The translations under genes were made by a program, and so were the position numbers. Shown here piece by piece: positions 42,731 to 54,862 of a DNA stretch of 64,000 nt. Location of the stretch: NCBI RefSeq assembly GCF_900111345.1, contig NZ_FOGY01000001.1:186001-250000 (forward strand). The letters are read 5' to 3'. Under the pieces are notes generated by a model, which was not told the origin of the DNA, ran no database searches, and saw only the letters and a program-made list of their open reading frames with translations. Every line of letters begins with the position of its first letter. The first letter of the stretch is position 1. Source of the DNA: Psychrobacillus sp. OK032. Its GTDB lineage: Bacteria > Bacillota > Bacilli > Bacillales_A > Planococcaceae.

Positions 42731-43406
42731 ATTTAGCTCTCTCGCCTTCTAAATTCCCCGTTAAATATTAGTAATAATACCCTAATAAAGCATACTTCTC
42801 AAGTGTATTATATATGAATGCATAATATAGAATATAAAACAGAAATAAAGCTTCATAAAAAGATCTGTTAGATTTTCGCTGCAGGCGGACGCTTTCCGCC
42901 GGGTGAGCGATGAGCCATCACCACAGCTCTCGCGTTTGCCTGCGATGTCTCATCTGTCTCAACAGAGGAACGAAGGCTAAGTGCGCCACATCGTGTGGCA
43001 ACGCCTTCGTGACCAACATCCTGTTGGCCTCGGATGGAGTCGCCGCCCTTCCGCTACAATCCAATGAGCTTGCTAGCTAATCAGTATAGCCGACCCTTAA
43101 TCCAATCTTTTACAGCATTTCCAAGTAAGAACCAATAAATGAGTGAATGAGACAGAATCCACTGCGAATTCGACAACTTTCCTTCGAACGCGACAAATTT
43201 TCTCATAATAAAGCCTTTACTTGTCAAGAGATGGCATTTTCTAATTAGCTTTTATATATTGCGCAAATGCTTCACTATGTTGAGAATATGCTCTAGAATA
43301 TAGAGCGAAATTGTATAATTTGCATAAAATGATTCTAATTAAGCAACTACTAGGGATATTGTGCTTAATCTAAAAGGGGCACTCTCATGTTATTTACAAA
43401 ATTCTA
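42731..43406. other. Intergenic region with dispersed repeat copy 4
   Basis: 676 bases between hprK and the LysR gene. The first 140 bases should contain the hprK promoter. The repeat spans 42871-43062. The remainder is AT-rich with no gene or RNA recognised. Confidence 0.45.
42871..43062. repeat. Dispersed GC-rich repeat, copy 4
   Basis: Left end GATTTTCGCTGCAGGCGGAC followed by GCTTTCCGCCGGGTGAGCGA; right end GGAGTCGCCGCCCTTCCGCT..CAATCC. The core (GGAACGAAGGCTAAGTGCGC to GCCTTCGTGACCAACATCCT) has the orientation of copy 2 and is inverted relative to copy 5, although both copies start with the same left end. Confidence 0.78.
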
Positions 43407-44297
43407 TTAAGCCTGTTTATTTTCTATAATCTCTACAAACTTTTTGGACGCTTGTGATAAGGACACACTCTTTAAAAAACATACTCCAATACTTCTATTT
43501 GGGATTTTCTCCACCAATGGTACTTCATATAATATTCCTTTGTTTATATACTCCTTCGAAAATTCTTTTGTTACACATGCAATTCCTAGATTAATTCGAG
43601 CAAATTCCAATAATAAATCATGGGAGCCTAATTCAAACTCAGGGGATATCTTGATTCCTTTGGATAATATATAATCCTCTACATACTTTCTGGAAATCGA
43701 ATTAGGTTCCAGTAATATTAATGGAAGTTTCACAACTTCTTCTAGACTTATTGAGTGAGAAAATTGATTTTTATATTTTTCTCCACAAACAAATACATCA
43801 TGTATATTGAAGCATGGAATTTGCTCTAATGTAGGATCATCGAACGGAAAATTACAAATCGCAATATCAATACCTCCTGATTTTAACATCGCACAAAGCT
43901 CTAGTGTCGTGCCGTTCTCAATCTTGAACTTTATATTCGGATACTTCATATGAAAAGCTTCTAAATAAGGAAGTAAATAATATCTAGAAATTGTATCCCC
44001 TACGCCTATTGTCAATTTCCCAGCAGTTAAATGTTTAAATTCAAACATCTTTTCTTCTGCAACATCGATTAAATTCAAAGCTGAGCTCACATACTCAAAA
44101 AGAAGGCTTCCTTCATTCGTTAAAGATACGCCCCTTGGTGTTCTATTAAAAAGACGGATATCCAATTCTCTTTCAAGCTGCATGATGGACTGGCTAACAG
44201 CTGGTTGTGTCATATAGAGGTCCTTTGCAGCCTTTGAAAAACTTTTACAAAGGGCTACTTTATAAAATACTTTATATAAATCTAATTTACTTACCAT
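43407..44297 (-). CDS. LysR-family transcriptional regulator
   Basis: A 296-residue regulator. The N-terminal winged helix-turn-helix is classic LysR (FYKVALCKSFSKAAKDLYMT, QPAVSQSIMQLERELDIRLF, RTPRGVSLTNEG). The C-terminal ligand-binding domain starts near 90 (KLTIGVGDTISRYYLLPYLE). It is divergent from the CofE-like gene at 44420, with a shared 122-base control region containing inverted repeats, so it probably controls that gene. The effector is unknown. Confidence 0.92.
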   Translation of the reverse strand: MVSKLDLYKVFYKVALCKSFSKAAKDLYMTQPAVSQSIMQLERELDIRLFNRTPRGVSLTNEGSLLFEYVSSALNLIDVAEEKMFEFKHLTAGKLTIGVGDTISRYYLLPYLEAFHMKYPNIKFKIENGTTLELCAMLKSGGIDIAICNFPFDDPTLEQIPCFNIHDVFVCGEKYKNQFSHSISLEEVVKLPLILLEPNSISRKYVEDYILSKGIKISPEFELGSHDLLLEFARINLGIACVTKEFSKEYINKGILYEVPLVEKIPNRSIGVCFLKSVSLSQASKKFVEIIENKQA

Positions 44298-44337
44298 ATA
44301 AGCACCTCTTATACCTACTATTTGTTATATTCATTTT

Positions 44338-44370
44338 ACTTATACCATAAATTGCATGTATAGTATAAGT
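44338..44370. promoter_or_regulatory. Probable LysR operator in the divergent promoter region
   Basis: ACTTATAC (44338-44345) and GTATAAGT (44363-44370) are perfect inverted arms. A wider pairing links TACCTAC (near 44321) with GTAGGTA (near 44369). Both lie between the two divergent starts, where LysR proteins bind. Confidence 0.55.
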
Positions 44371-44419
44371 AGGTACTAATTAAAAAATAAATTTTTTTGC
44401 TTATTAAGGAGCGATCATT

Positions 44420-45610
44420 TTGGAAAGAGTTGTTGGAACAGTTGTGAGAGGTCTTCGTTGCCCAATCATCAATCAAGGAGATAACATCGAAGAAATCGTT
44501 GTAGATAGCGTATTAAAAGCTTCAGAGGTTGAAGGTTTTCCAATTCAAGACAAAGATATCGTTACATTAACAGAATCCATCGTTGCACGCGCGCAAGGAA
44601 ATTATGCGACAATTGATCATATTGCACAAGATGTCCAGTCAAAATTTGGCGAGGAAACAGTTGGAGTTATCTTCCCTATATTAAGTCGTAATCGATTTGC
44701 AAATAATCTACGAGGCATCGCAAAAGGTGCAAAAAAAGTTGTTTTAATGCTTAGCTACCCATCAGACGAAGTTGGTAATCACTTAGTAGATATAGACCTA
44801 CTTGATGAAAAAGGCGTCAATCCCTGGACGGATGTTCTTACAGAAAAACAATTCCGTGATCATTTCGGCTATATTAAACATACATTTACTGGTGTTGATT
44901 ATATTGATTATTATAAATCATTAGTCGAAGAATTCGGAGTGGAATGTGAAGTCATTTTCTCCAATAATGCTAAAACTATTTTAGATTACACAAAAAATGT
45001 GCTTACATGTGATATCCATACAAGATTGAGAACGAAAAGAATATTAAAAGCAAATGGTGGAGAGAAAATTTACGGTCTCGATGACATCTTATCATCATCC
45101 ATTAATGGCAGTGGTTATAATGAAGCTTACGGCTTGCTTGGATCAAACAAATCAACAGAGGATAGTGTAAAATTATTCCCTCGTGAGTGCCAACCAATCG
45201 TTGATAATATTCAACAGATGCTAAAAGAAAAAACAGGTAAAAATGTAGAAGTAATGGTATACGGAGACGGGGCATTTAAAGATCCAGTCGGTAAGATATG
45301 GGAACTTGCTGATCCAGTTGTATCCCCAGCTTATACAGCAGGACTTGATGGCACACCGAATGAAGTGAAGTTAAAATACCTTGCGGATAATAACTTTGCT
45401 GATTTAAGAGGCGAAGAACTTAAACAAGCTATTTCAGAATTTATTACTAATAAAAATGAAGATCTTGTAGGTTCAATGGAAGCGCAAGGGACAACACCTA
45501 GAAAATTGACAGACCTTATTGGTTCTTTATCTGATTTAACTTCTGGTAGTGGTGACAAAGGGACACCTATTGTATTTATCCAAGGTTATTTTGATAACTT
45601 TACAAAATAA
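44420..45610 (+). CDS. CofE-like protein (coenzyme F420-0:L-glutamate ligase family)
   Basis: A 396-residue protein of the F420 gamma-glutamyl ligase family. It shows VVRGLRCPIINQGDNIEEIVVDSVLKA, DKDIVTLTESIVARAQGNYA and a later GDGAFKDPVGKIWELADPVVSPAYTAGLDG. Archaeal CofE is shorter (about 250 residues); this longer form is common in Firmicutes that have no other F420 genes, so the true substrate is uncertain. TTG start with AAGGAGCGATCATT upstream. The divergent LysR and the downstream ECF S-component hint at vitamin- or nucleoside-like substrate metabolism. Confidence 0.75.
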   Translation: MERVVGTVVRGLRCPIINQGDNIEEIVVDSVLKASEVEGFPIQDKDIVTLTESIVARAQGNYATIDHIAQDVQSKFGEETVGVIFPILSRNRFANNLRGIAKGAKKVVLMLSYPSDEVGNHLVDIDLLDEKGVNPWTDVLTEKQFRDHFGYIKHTFTGVDYIDYYKSLVEEFGVECEVIFSNNAKTILDYTKNVLTCDIHTRLRTKRILKANGGEKIYGLDDILSSSINGSGYNEAYGLLGSNKSTEDSVKLFPRECQPIVDNIQQMLKEKTGKNVEVMVYGDGAFKDPVGKIWELADPVVSPAYTAGLDGTPNEVKLKYLADNNFADLRGEELKQAISEFITNKNEDLVGSMEAQGTTPRKLTDLIGSLSDLTSGSGDKGTPIVFIQGYFDNFTK

Positions 45611-45637
45611 TATATAAGAAAGATCCACTGCTTTTTG

Positions 45638-45679
45638 GCGAGGTTTTCGACAGATTAATTGTCGAATACCTCGCTTTTT
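45638..45679 (+). terminator. Rho-independent terminator after the CofE-like gene
   Basis: GCGAGG (45638-45643) pairs with CCTCGC (45669-45674), and the inner TTCGACA/TGTCGAA stem extends it. TTTTT follows. A second hairpin (GTTGTAAA/TTTACAAC, 45691-45718) lies downstream in the leader of the next gene. Confidence 0.88.
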
Positions 45680-45819
45680 ATTTGCTTTAGGTTGTAAAGA
45701 CCTTTCTCTTTTTACAACTCAAACTGACCTCTAAACTTCACCTTAAACTGACGCTTTCACAAGTGCCAAAAATTTGATAAAGTTATCGACAAATACAGAA
45801 GAAAGTAAGGTATAAAATT

Positions 45820-46353
45820 ATGAACACAATAAATAGTTATTCAAGATCAAATACGACCGATTTAATCATTACCTCTATGTTAATTGCGCTCGTGTTTGTT
45901 GCAACAGTTCTTCTAAACATCAAACTACCTATTTCAGCAAACGGCGGTTTAGTTCACCTTGGAACCGGTATGCTCTTTATCGCATCTATTTTATTTGGTC
46001 CTAAAAAAGGAGCAATTGCTGGAGCTGTTGGGATGGGATTATTTGATTTAATGATGGGGTGGACATTGTGGGCGCCTTTCACTATTGTCGCTCGAGGCTT
46101 ACAAGGATATATAGTTGGAAAAATTGCTTGGTCAATGAGTCGTAATGGAAACAGTATTGCCTTCAATCTAGCCGCAACTATTTGTTCGATTCCTTTTATG
46201 CTAGCTGTTTATTATATTTGCGAACGGGTTCTATTTGGTAGTTGGGTTATTCCATTAGCTTCTATTCCCGGAAATCTTGTTCAAAATGTTGTAGGTATGT
46301 GTGTAGCTCTTCCGGTTTGTGTCGTGTTAAAAAAATTGCCTATTTTTAAATAA
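45820..46353 (+). CDS. ECF-type transporter S component
   Basis: A 177-residue membrane protein with six helices. The motif NGGLVHLGTGMLFIASILFG followed by PKKGAIAGAVGMGLFDLMMG and WAPFTIVARGLQGYIVGK is typical of the ECF S-component family PF07155 (vitamin-specific binding subunits). The energising EcfA1-EcfA2-EcfT module is not in the window and is usually shared. The substrate is unknown; related proteins take up pyridoxine- or thiamine-precursor-like compounds. The ribosome binding site is weak (AGTAAGG). Confidence 0.82.
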   Translation: MNTINSYSRSNTTDLIITSMLIALVFVATVLLNIKLPISANGGLVHLGTGMLFIASILFGPKKGAIAGAVGMGLFDLMMGWTLWAPFTIVARGLQGYIVGKIAWSMSRNGNSIAFNLAATICSIPFMLAVYYICERVLFGSWVIPLASIPGNLVQNVVGMCVALPVCVVLKKLPIFK

Positions 46354-46360
46354 TTATTTT

Positions 46361-46393
46361 AAATCCCCACTTCTAAAAAAGAAGTGGGGATTT
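46361..46393. terminator. Hairpin after the ECF S-component gene
   Basis: A perfect 13-base stem, AAATCCCCACTTC with GAAGTGGGGATTT, seven-base loop. The T-run is short, so termination may be incomplete. Confidence 0.6.
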
Positions 46394-46469
46394 GTGCAAT
46401 TTGCATCCTCAAAGAAGAAATTTCATTATGCTCTATGATTTCTTCTATGTATTAACCATCCGTAACCTA

Positions 46470-46508
46470 AAAACCTTCGATCACTTTTACTTGAAGTAAT
46501 CAAAGGTT
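46470..46508 (-). terminator. Terminator of the DUF6944-like gene
   Basis: AACCTT (46472-46477) pairs with AAGGTT (46503-46508), with inner pairing of GAT/ATC and ACTT/AAGT. On the minus strand TTTTT follows. It overlaps the stop codon. Confidence 0.65.
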
Positions 46509-47301
46509 ATATCATTCTGTAAGAATTCGGCTCATACAAGTGTGCCAGGTGATAATTATAATACGGATAATAGTAGTCCTGTTGTTGGGCTAAATTGATA
46601 TCAGAGGCAGTTTTTAAAGCAATCACCACGGTAATAGCTCCAATAACTTGTGTCCAACTTCCAATAAACGATAATCTGTCACCAGCTATATTCAGGTTTT
46701 TCATGGAAAAAAGAAGACCTGCTGCGTCAAGAAATGCTCCTAACGCAAATAAACTGTTTCCGGTTACTTCTAAACTTTTAACGGGCGAATGCCCTTCTAG
46801 AGCACCAATTGCCTCATAAGTTGCCCCAAGCCCTTGAATACCACTGCCAACGGCATTTAGACCAATGGCACCTTCATCAGCGGTATTGATTTCGATATTC
46901 GTTGCAACTGTATTCGTAACGTTACCGGCGGCTTGAAGCCATGCACCAAATATCATGTCAATTAAGTACGACTCTCTTTCTTCTGAAAATAATGCTGTAT
47001 TTCCGATTGCCACCAGACTGTTTCCAAAAGCTTCGATGGCATTTCCTTTGGAAATCAGGTTTGCTCCCATCTGACTTTCAGTAAATGTTTTATTTGTTTG
47101 TCCTACAGCTGATATAACGGTACCAATTGTAACGATCCATGCACCAGAATAAATAAGCTCTTCTCCATGTTGCTTCACCGTATCCCACCGTTCCATAAAA
47201 GACAGTACCATATCATATGCGCGGATTTGTAATTTTGTTGTTTCGATTATTTTATTTCTCTTCAAATAAATAGCTATTTCAACAATCCTGCTTTCATGCA
47301 C
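46507..47301 (-). CDS. Repetitive membrane-like protein, DUF6944-like
   Basis: A 264-residue protein with repeated Ala/Gly-rich units of about 30-36 residues: IYSGAWIVTIGTVISAVGQT, ISKGNAIEAFGNSLVAIGNT, IFGAWLQAAGNVTNTVATNI, LNAVGSGIQGLGATYEAIGA, VTGNSLFALGAFLDAAGLLF, IGSWTQVIGAITVVIALKTA. The alternation of G-x-x-hydrophobic is typical of DUF6944 repetitive proteins of Bacillales. It may form a helical stack at or in a membrane. The first 30 residues are basic and may belong to a later true start, but no better ribosome binding site was found. Tyr-rich C-terminus. Function unknown. Confidence 0.7.
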   Translation of the reverse strand: MHESRIVEIAIYLKRNKIIETTKLQIRAYDMVLSFMERWDTVKQHGEELIYSGAWIVTIGTVISAVGQTNKTFTESQMGANLISKGNAIEAFGNSLVAIGNTALFSEERESYLIDMIFGAWLQAAGNVTNTVATNIEINTADEGAIGLNAVGSGIQGLGATYEAIGALEGHSPVKSLEVTGNSLFALGAFLDAAGLLFSMKNLNIAGDRLSFIGSWTQVIGAITVVIALKTASDINLAQQQDYYYPYYNYHLAHLYEPNSYRMI

Positions 47302-47334
47302 TTAGTCTTAGCCTTTAAGATTATAGTTATTTTT

Positions 47335-47946
47335 CTAGTAGTTTACTTCTTTAAAATATCGATAAATTTTTTCTAATTTTTTCGTTTGTTTTCCATTTTT
47401 ATTTTCCATGTTGCCAAATTCAAAAAATTTCACTCTTTTTATTCCAACAAAACTGAATAGAGCTCGTTTCATTAAGATTTTATGAGCATTATTCAACCAA
47501 AAAAGCAGATAATTTGCTGGCCCCTTCATGGTCGAAACACATACAACTGACTTTCCTTTTAATAGCCCCTCTGGTAGTAGACCCTTCTTATCCCTGTAGG
47601 CAAAATTCGCAGAAAATAATCGATCGATATACCCCATAAGCATCGCAGGAGGTCTACCCCACCAAATCGGATAAACAAAAACTATCTTGTCTGCCCAAGT
47701 AATTTGCCTTTTATATTTTTCAAGTTCTGGATCACAGTACATATCACGTCTTCGTTTATGTTCATTAAACATGAGAAGAGGACTAAAGCCCTCTTCATAC
47801 AAATCTAATACTTGTAACTCTTTTATATTAGGATTCTCTTTACTACCTTCAATTACTTTTTGTAAAAATGCATAATTTAAACTTTTATGATTAGGATATG
47901 TGTAAATAACAAGCGTATTTATAATAGCACTCCTTTTAATTATCAT
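47335..47946 (-). CDS. Flavodoxin-fold NAD(P)H oxidoreductase (MdaB/YwrO-like)
   Basis: A quinone-reductase-like flavoprotein. Motifs: VIYTYPNHKSLNYAFLQKV (phosphate-binding start), ADKIVFVYPIWWGRPPAMLMGYIDRLFS (flavin site) and a C-terminal helical segment. The coordinate given is the nearest conventional start (ATG 47946, 203 residues), but that ATG lacks a ribosome binding site and lies in a palindrome. A strong AAGGAG (47930-47935) instead points to ATA at 47920-47922, which would give IINTLVIY.. without the extra 8 residues. It is divergent from a marR gene, which probably controls it; such enzymes are often induced by quinones or electrophiles. Confidence 0.82.
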   Translation of the reverse strand: MIIKRSAIINTLVIYTYPNHKSLNYAFLQKVIEGSKENPNIKELQVLDLYEEGFSPLLMFNEHKRRRDMYCDPELEKYKRQITWADKIVFVYPIWWGRPPAMLMGYIDRLFSANFAYRDKKGLLPEGLLKGKSVVCVSTMKGPANYLLFWLNNAHKILMKRALFSFVGIKRVKFFEFGNMENKNGKQTKKLEKIYRYFKEVNY

Positions 47947-47963
47947 TTGATAAGTAAATGATA
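47941..47963. promoter_or_regulatory. Probable MarR operator (palindrome 1)
   Basis: TATCATTT (47941-47948), seven bases, AAATGATA (47956-47963): perfect arms, in the gap between the divergent oxidoreductase and marR genes. Confidence 0.6.
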
Positions 47964-47978
47964 GCACTAGTTTTTTAG

Positions 47979-47992
47979 TTGTCAATTGATAA
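47979..47992. promoter_or_regulatory. Probable MarR operator (palindrome 2)
   Basis: TTGTCAATTGATAA is a palindrome with one mismatched pair, 16 bases from palindrome 1. Two sites in one divergent promoter region suggest joint control and autoregulation. Confidence 0.5.
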
Positions 47993-48032
47993 TTGTTTTT
48001 AGATAACATTTTTGATATGTTAGCAGTAAGAG

Positions 48033-48470
48033 GTGAGCATTATAGACAATAAAGTCCTTTTTAACAAATGCATAAAATTTTTAACTTCTGTTCATCGTGT
48101 GACACACGAGTTAACACAAAACTCCAAGTCGGATTCGATCACACCAGTTCAATATAAAATTCTTGAGTATATTACAGTTAGTCAGCCTGTTACCCCTAGT
48201 GAAATTAGTGATTGTCAGCATATGTCAATGCCAAATACAAGTCGTGAGTTGAAAAAGTTAAGTGAAAAAAATTTAATCAAAAAATTAAGCGATACAGAAG
48301 ATCGCCGAAAACAATATATTTGCCTTTCAAAAGATGGAGAAACGATGATGAACGAAGCATTTGCAACCGTAGAAATACGTTTTCTAGATCGAATACAAAA
48401 TGCTTCCAAAGAAGATTTAAAAGAAATTGACCGCGCTCTTGATATACTTCAGAAAAAATTATTTTATTAA
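48033..48470 (+). CDS. MarR-family transcriptional regulator
   Basis: A winged-helix repressor of about 142-145 residues: TPVQYKILEYITVSQPVTPSEIS, SMPNTSRELKKLSEKNLIKK and the wing DTEDRRKQYICLSKDGE. The given start is GTG 48033, the nearest conventional codon. That GTG is inside the Shine-Dalgarno-like AGAGGTGAG, and the spacing points to ATA at 48042-48044 (six to eight bases) as the real start, or ATT at 48039. The likely targets are the divergent oxidoreductase and itself. Confidence 0.85.
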   Translation: MSIIDNKVLFNKCIKFLTSVHRVTHELTQNSKSDSITPVQYKILEYITVSQPVTPSEISDCQHMSMPNTSRELKKLSEKNLIKKLSDTEDRRKQYICLSKDGETMMNEAFATVEIRFLDRIQNASKEDLKEIDRALDILQKKLFY

Positions 48471-48603
48471 CCGAAATAAAAAAATCCATCAGAAATCGAT
48501 GGACTCTTCTCTTTACTTCAACAATTCTTATTTCCAATCACTATGTTTTGCAAAATCAGTTTTACTAATTTCAGATTTCGTTATTTAAAAGAGGTATAGA
48601 CTA

Positions 48604-48640
48604 AAAAAGACATTCACCAATCTACTAGTGAATGTCTTTT
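48604..48640. terminator. Bidirectional terminator at the end of the pyr operon
   Basis: AAAAGACATTCAC pairs with GTGAATGTCTTTT (48628-48640), loop of ten bases. It lies between the convergent marR and pyrE genes. Confidence 0.9.
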
Positions 48641-48644
48641 CTTC

Positions 48645-49273
48645 TTATTTCAACAATCCTTCTTTCAAATCATTATGCCATTTCGAAAGCATCGGTAAAT
48701 CTGATTCTGCGATTGTTCCCTCTTCTTTTGCAGCGTTTGTTAGTGCATCGTAATTCGTTAAACTTACAAAGGAGATGCCAGCTTCTTCAAAAGCTTGCTC
48801 CGCTTTTGGAAGTCCATATGTAAAAATACTCACTACACCAAGAACTTCAAAGCCTTCTTTTTGCAGCGCTTCTACAGCTATTAAGCTACTACCACCTGTA
48901 GAAATTAAATCTTCAATGACAACTACTTTTTGACCCGCAACGATTTTACCTTCGATTTGATTGCCACGACCATGTTCTTTTGCTTTTGAACGAACATACA
49001 TCATTGGAAGCTCTAGTACATCACTTACCCAAGCAGCATGTGGTATACCTGCTGTTGCCGTTCCTGCTACCGCTTCCGTTCCCGAGAAGTTTTGTTCGAT
49101 TGCTTCTGCTAATCCTTTTGCTATTTCTTTTCGAATAGTTGGAGATGACATCGTAATTCGGTTATCACAGTATATTGGTGATTTAATACCGGAAGCCCAT
49201 GTGAAAGGATCATTTGGTTTTAATTCTACTGCTCCTACTTCAAGAAGAGCTTTGGCGATTGTATTTTCTAGTG

Positions 49274-49277
<4 letters not shown>
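48645..49277 (-). CDS. pyrE: Orotate phosphoribosyltransferase
   Basis: Step 5 of UMP synthesis: orotate plus PRPP gives OMP. 210 residues from ATG 49277, which overlaps the pyrF stop in ATGA; a longer frame to 49292 is open but overlaps pyrF more. PRPP-binding motif [14 protein letters not shown], substrate loop [11 protein letters not shown]. Last gene of the operon. Confidence 0.96.
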
Positions 49278-51664
<2,387 letters not shown>

Positions 51665-51668
<4 letters not shown>

Positions 51669-54600
51669 GAACGAACCTCCTCACGTTTCATTGTTTCTGT
51701 CGAAAAAGTCATCGATTCAATAACTCGTAGCATTGCTTCTGCAGTATCTAAAGATGTTAGACATGGGATACCATTTTCAACCGATTCTCTTCGGATACGG
51801 AATCCATCACGTTCTGGCTGCATCCCTTTTGTCAGTGTGTTGATGACAAATTGGGCATCTCCTTTTTGAATAACATCTAGTATTGTCGTACCTTTTGAAC
51901 CAATTTTATCTACAATATCTACTGGAATACCCGCTGTTTGAATTGCTTCTGCAGTTCCGGCTGTAGCAATAATTCGAAAGCCGATATCATTAAATCTTTT
52001 TGCAATTTCCGTTCCTTCTTCTTTATCTTTATCTGAAATTGTCATTAAGACAGAGCCGTGGTCTTTTATTTCCATACCTGCAGCTACTAAGCCTTTGTAT
52101 AGTGCTTTTTCTAAAGTGATGTCTTTCCCCATTACTTCCCCAGTCGATTTCATCTCTGGTCCAAGCGTAATATCTACTCGACGAAGCTTTGCAAAGCTGA
52201 ATACTGGCACTTTCACATATACACCTTTACTATTCGGAGCAAGCCCTGGTTTGTAGCCTTGCTCTATAATAGATTGACCTAAAATCGCTTTTGTTGCGAT
52301 ATTTGCCATTGGGATAGAAGTTATTTTACTTAAAAATGGTACTGTACGGCTTGAACGCGGATTTACTTCGATCACATATACTTCATCTTTTGAAATGACG
52401 TATTGAATATTCATTAACCCGATAATTTTTAAACCTTTTGCGAGTCTAGTAGTATAATCCACTAATGTATCGATATGCTGTTGTGACAGCTTTTGTGGTG
52501 GATATACTGCAATCGAGTCACCAGAGTGAACTCCCGCGCGTTCAATATGCTCCATAATTCCCGGTATTAATACATTTTCTCCATCACAAATGGCATCTAC
52601 TTCAATTTCTGTACCTGTTAAATAACGATCGATTAGCACTGGTTTTTCTGGGCTTGCATCTACCGCATGCTCCATATAATGTTTAATCTCCCCTTCGTTA
52701 TAGACGATTTGCATCGCACGTCCACCAAGGACATAAGAAGGTCTAACTAAAACTGGGTAGCCAATTTCGTTTGCAATCGTTACTGCTTCTTCTACTGAAA
52801 CCGCCGTTTTACCAAGTGGCTGCGGAATATCGATTTCATGTAAGGCAGCTTCAAACTCATTACGATTTTCAGCACGGTCGATATCCTCTAAAGTAGTCCC
52901 TAGAATTTTTACACCTCTTTCTTCTAGAGCAGCAGCTAAGTTGATCGCCGTTTGTCCACCGAATTGCACGATTACTCCTTTAGGCTGTTCTAGGTCTACG
53001 ATATGCATGACATCTTCCACCGTTAATGGTTCGAAGTATAGTTTATCTGAGATAGAGAAATCAGTTGAAACTGTTTCTGGATTATTGTTTATAATGATCG
53101 CTTCATATCCCGCTTCTTTAATAGCCCATACAGAGTGAACGGTTGCGTAGTCGAATTCTACCCCTTGACCGATGCGGATCGGTCCTGATCCAAGTACGAT
53201 GACACTTTCTTTGTCTGTGCGAATCGATTCATTTTCTTCTTCATATGTTCCGTAGAAGTATGGAGTTTCGGATTCAAACTCTCCTGCACAAGTATCGACC
53301 ATTTTATATACTGGTACGATGCCATGTTCTTTCTTGAAGTTATACACGTCAATTTCTGGTACATTCCAATACTTAGCGATCGTTTTGTCCGCAAAGCCCA
53401 TTCGTTTTGCCTTATATAACACTACTTGATCAAATGGATTCAGTCGAATTACTTTTTCGTATTGGACAATATTTTGAAGTTTATTTAAGAAAAATAAATC
53501 GATTTGGCTCCACTCATTGATCTGCTCTACCGATACCCCTCTGCGAAGTGCTTCACCGATGAAGAACAAGCGCTCATCCCCTGCACGGCGAATACGTTTT
53601 TCCATCCATTCATCTGTGATAGATTCAGCGTTTTTCATTTCGATATGGAAGTGACCTGTTTCAAGGGAGCGAACTGATTTTAAAATTGCTTCTTCAAACG
53701 TACGCCCTAGAGACATTACTTCTCCAGTAGCCTTCATTTGCGTTCCTAGATTACGTTTTGCTGATTCAAACTTATCGAATGGCCATCTTGGTATTTTCGC
53801 CACGATATAATCAAGGGCTGGTTCAAAACATGCATAAGTTTTTTCTGTCACTGGGTTCATCATTTCGTCTAAAGTTAAACCAACTGCAATTTTCGCAGCA
53901 AGTTTCGCAATAGGATAACCAGTTGCTTTAGAAGCAAGTGCAGATGAACGACTTACGCGTGGGTTCACTTCGATAATATAGTAGTTGAAGCTATGCGGAT
54001 CGAGTGCTAGCTGCACATTACATCCACCTTCAATTTTTAATGCACGAATAATTTTAAGCGATACATTACGAAGCATTTGGTTTTCACGATCTGATAATGT
54101 TTGTGTTGGTGCAACGACGATTGAATCTCCTGTATGAATTCCTACCGCATCTACGTTTTCCATATTACATACAACAATTGCATTATCTGCTGAGTCACGC
54201 ATTACTTCATATTCGATTTCTTTATATCCTGCGATTGATTTTTCTAGCAAGCATTGTGTTACCGGGCTGTACTTTAAGCCGCTCGTAACGATCTCCAGTA
54301 AGTCTGCATCGTTATGGCAAATACCGCCGCCTGTTCCTCCTAACGTGAAAGCAGGGCGTACGATTACTGGGTATCCAATCCGTTCAACAAATGCTTTCGC
54401 TTCGTCCATATTATGGATAATATCACTTTCCGGAACTGGTTCTCCTAATTCATTCATCAGTGTACGGAATAGATCACGGTCTTCCGCTTTGTGAATAGCC
54501 TCTAGCTTCGTACCTAAAATTTCAATTCCTAATTCATCTAAGATACCTGATTCATCAAGCTCAATCGCCATATTCAGTCCTGTTTGACCACCAAGTGTCG

Positions 54601-54862
54601 GTAAAATTGCATCCGGGCGTTCTTTTCGAATAATTTTGCTTACAAAAGGTAAAGTAAGAGGCTCGATATATACTTTATCTGCTATTTCTGTATCTGTCAT
54701 AATCGTTGCAGGATTTGAGTTTACAAGAATTACTCGGTATCCTTCTTCTTTCAATGAAATACAAGCTTGCGTTCCTGCATAGTCAAATTCTGCAGCTTGA
54801 CCGATGACAATTGGACCAGAACCGATTACTAATATGGTTTCGATATCTTTACGTTTAGGCAT
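51665..54862 (-). CDS. carB: Carbamoyl-phosphate synthase, pyrimidine-specific, large chain
   Basis: 1065 residues with two homologous ATP-grasp halves ([20 protein letters not shown] and [20 protein letters not shown]), each about 400 residues, then an oligomerisation region and an MGS-like allosteric domain at the end. Makes carbamoyl phosphate from ATP, bicarbonate and ammonia supplied by CarA. ATG 54862 has AAGGAGAGTTTAC upstream. The operon position (pyrAB) shows it is the pyrimidine-regulated form, not the arginine form. Confidence 0.97.

Noticed and set aside
44420-45610. F420 biosynthesis locus
   Set aside because: Only the CofE-like gene is present; no other F420 genes occur in the window, so F420 production is not claimed.
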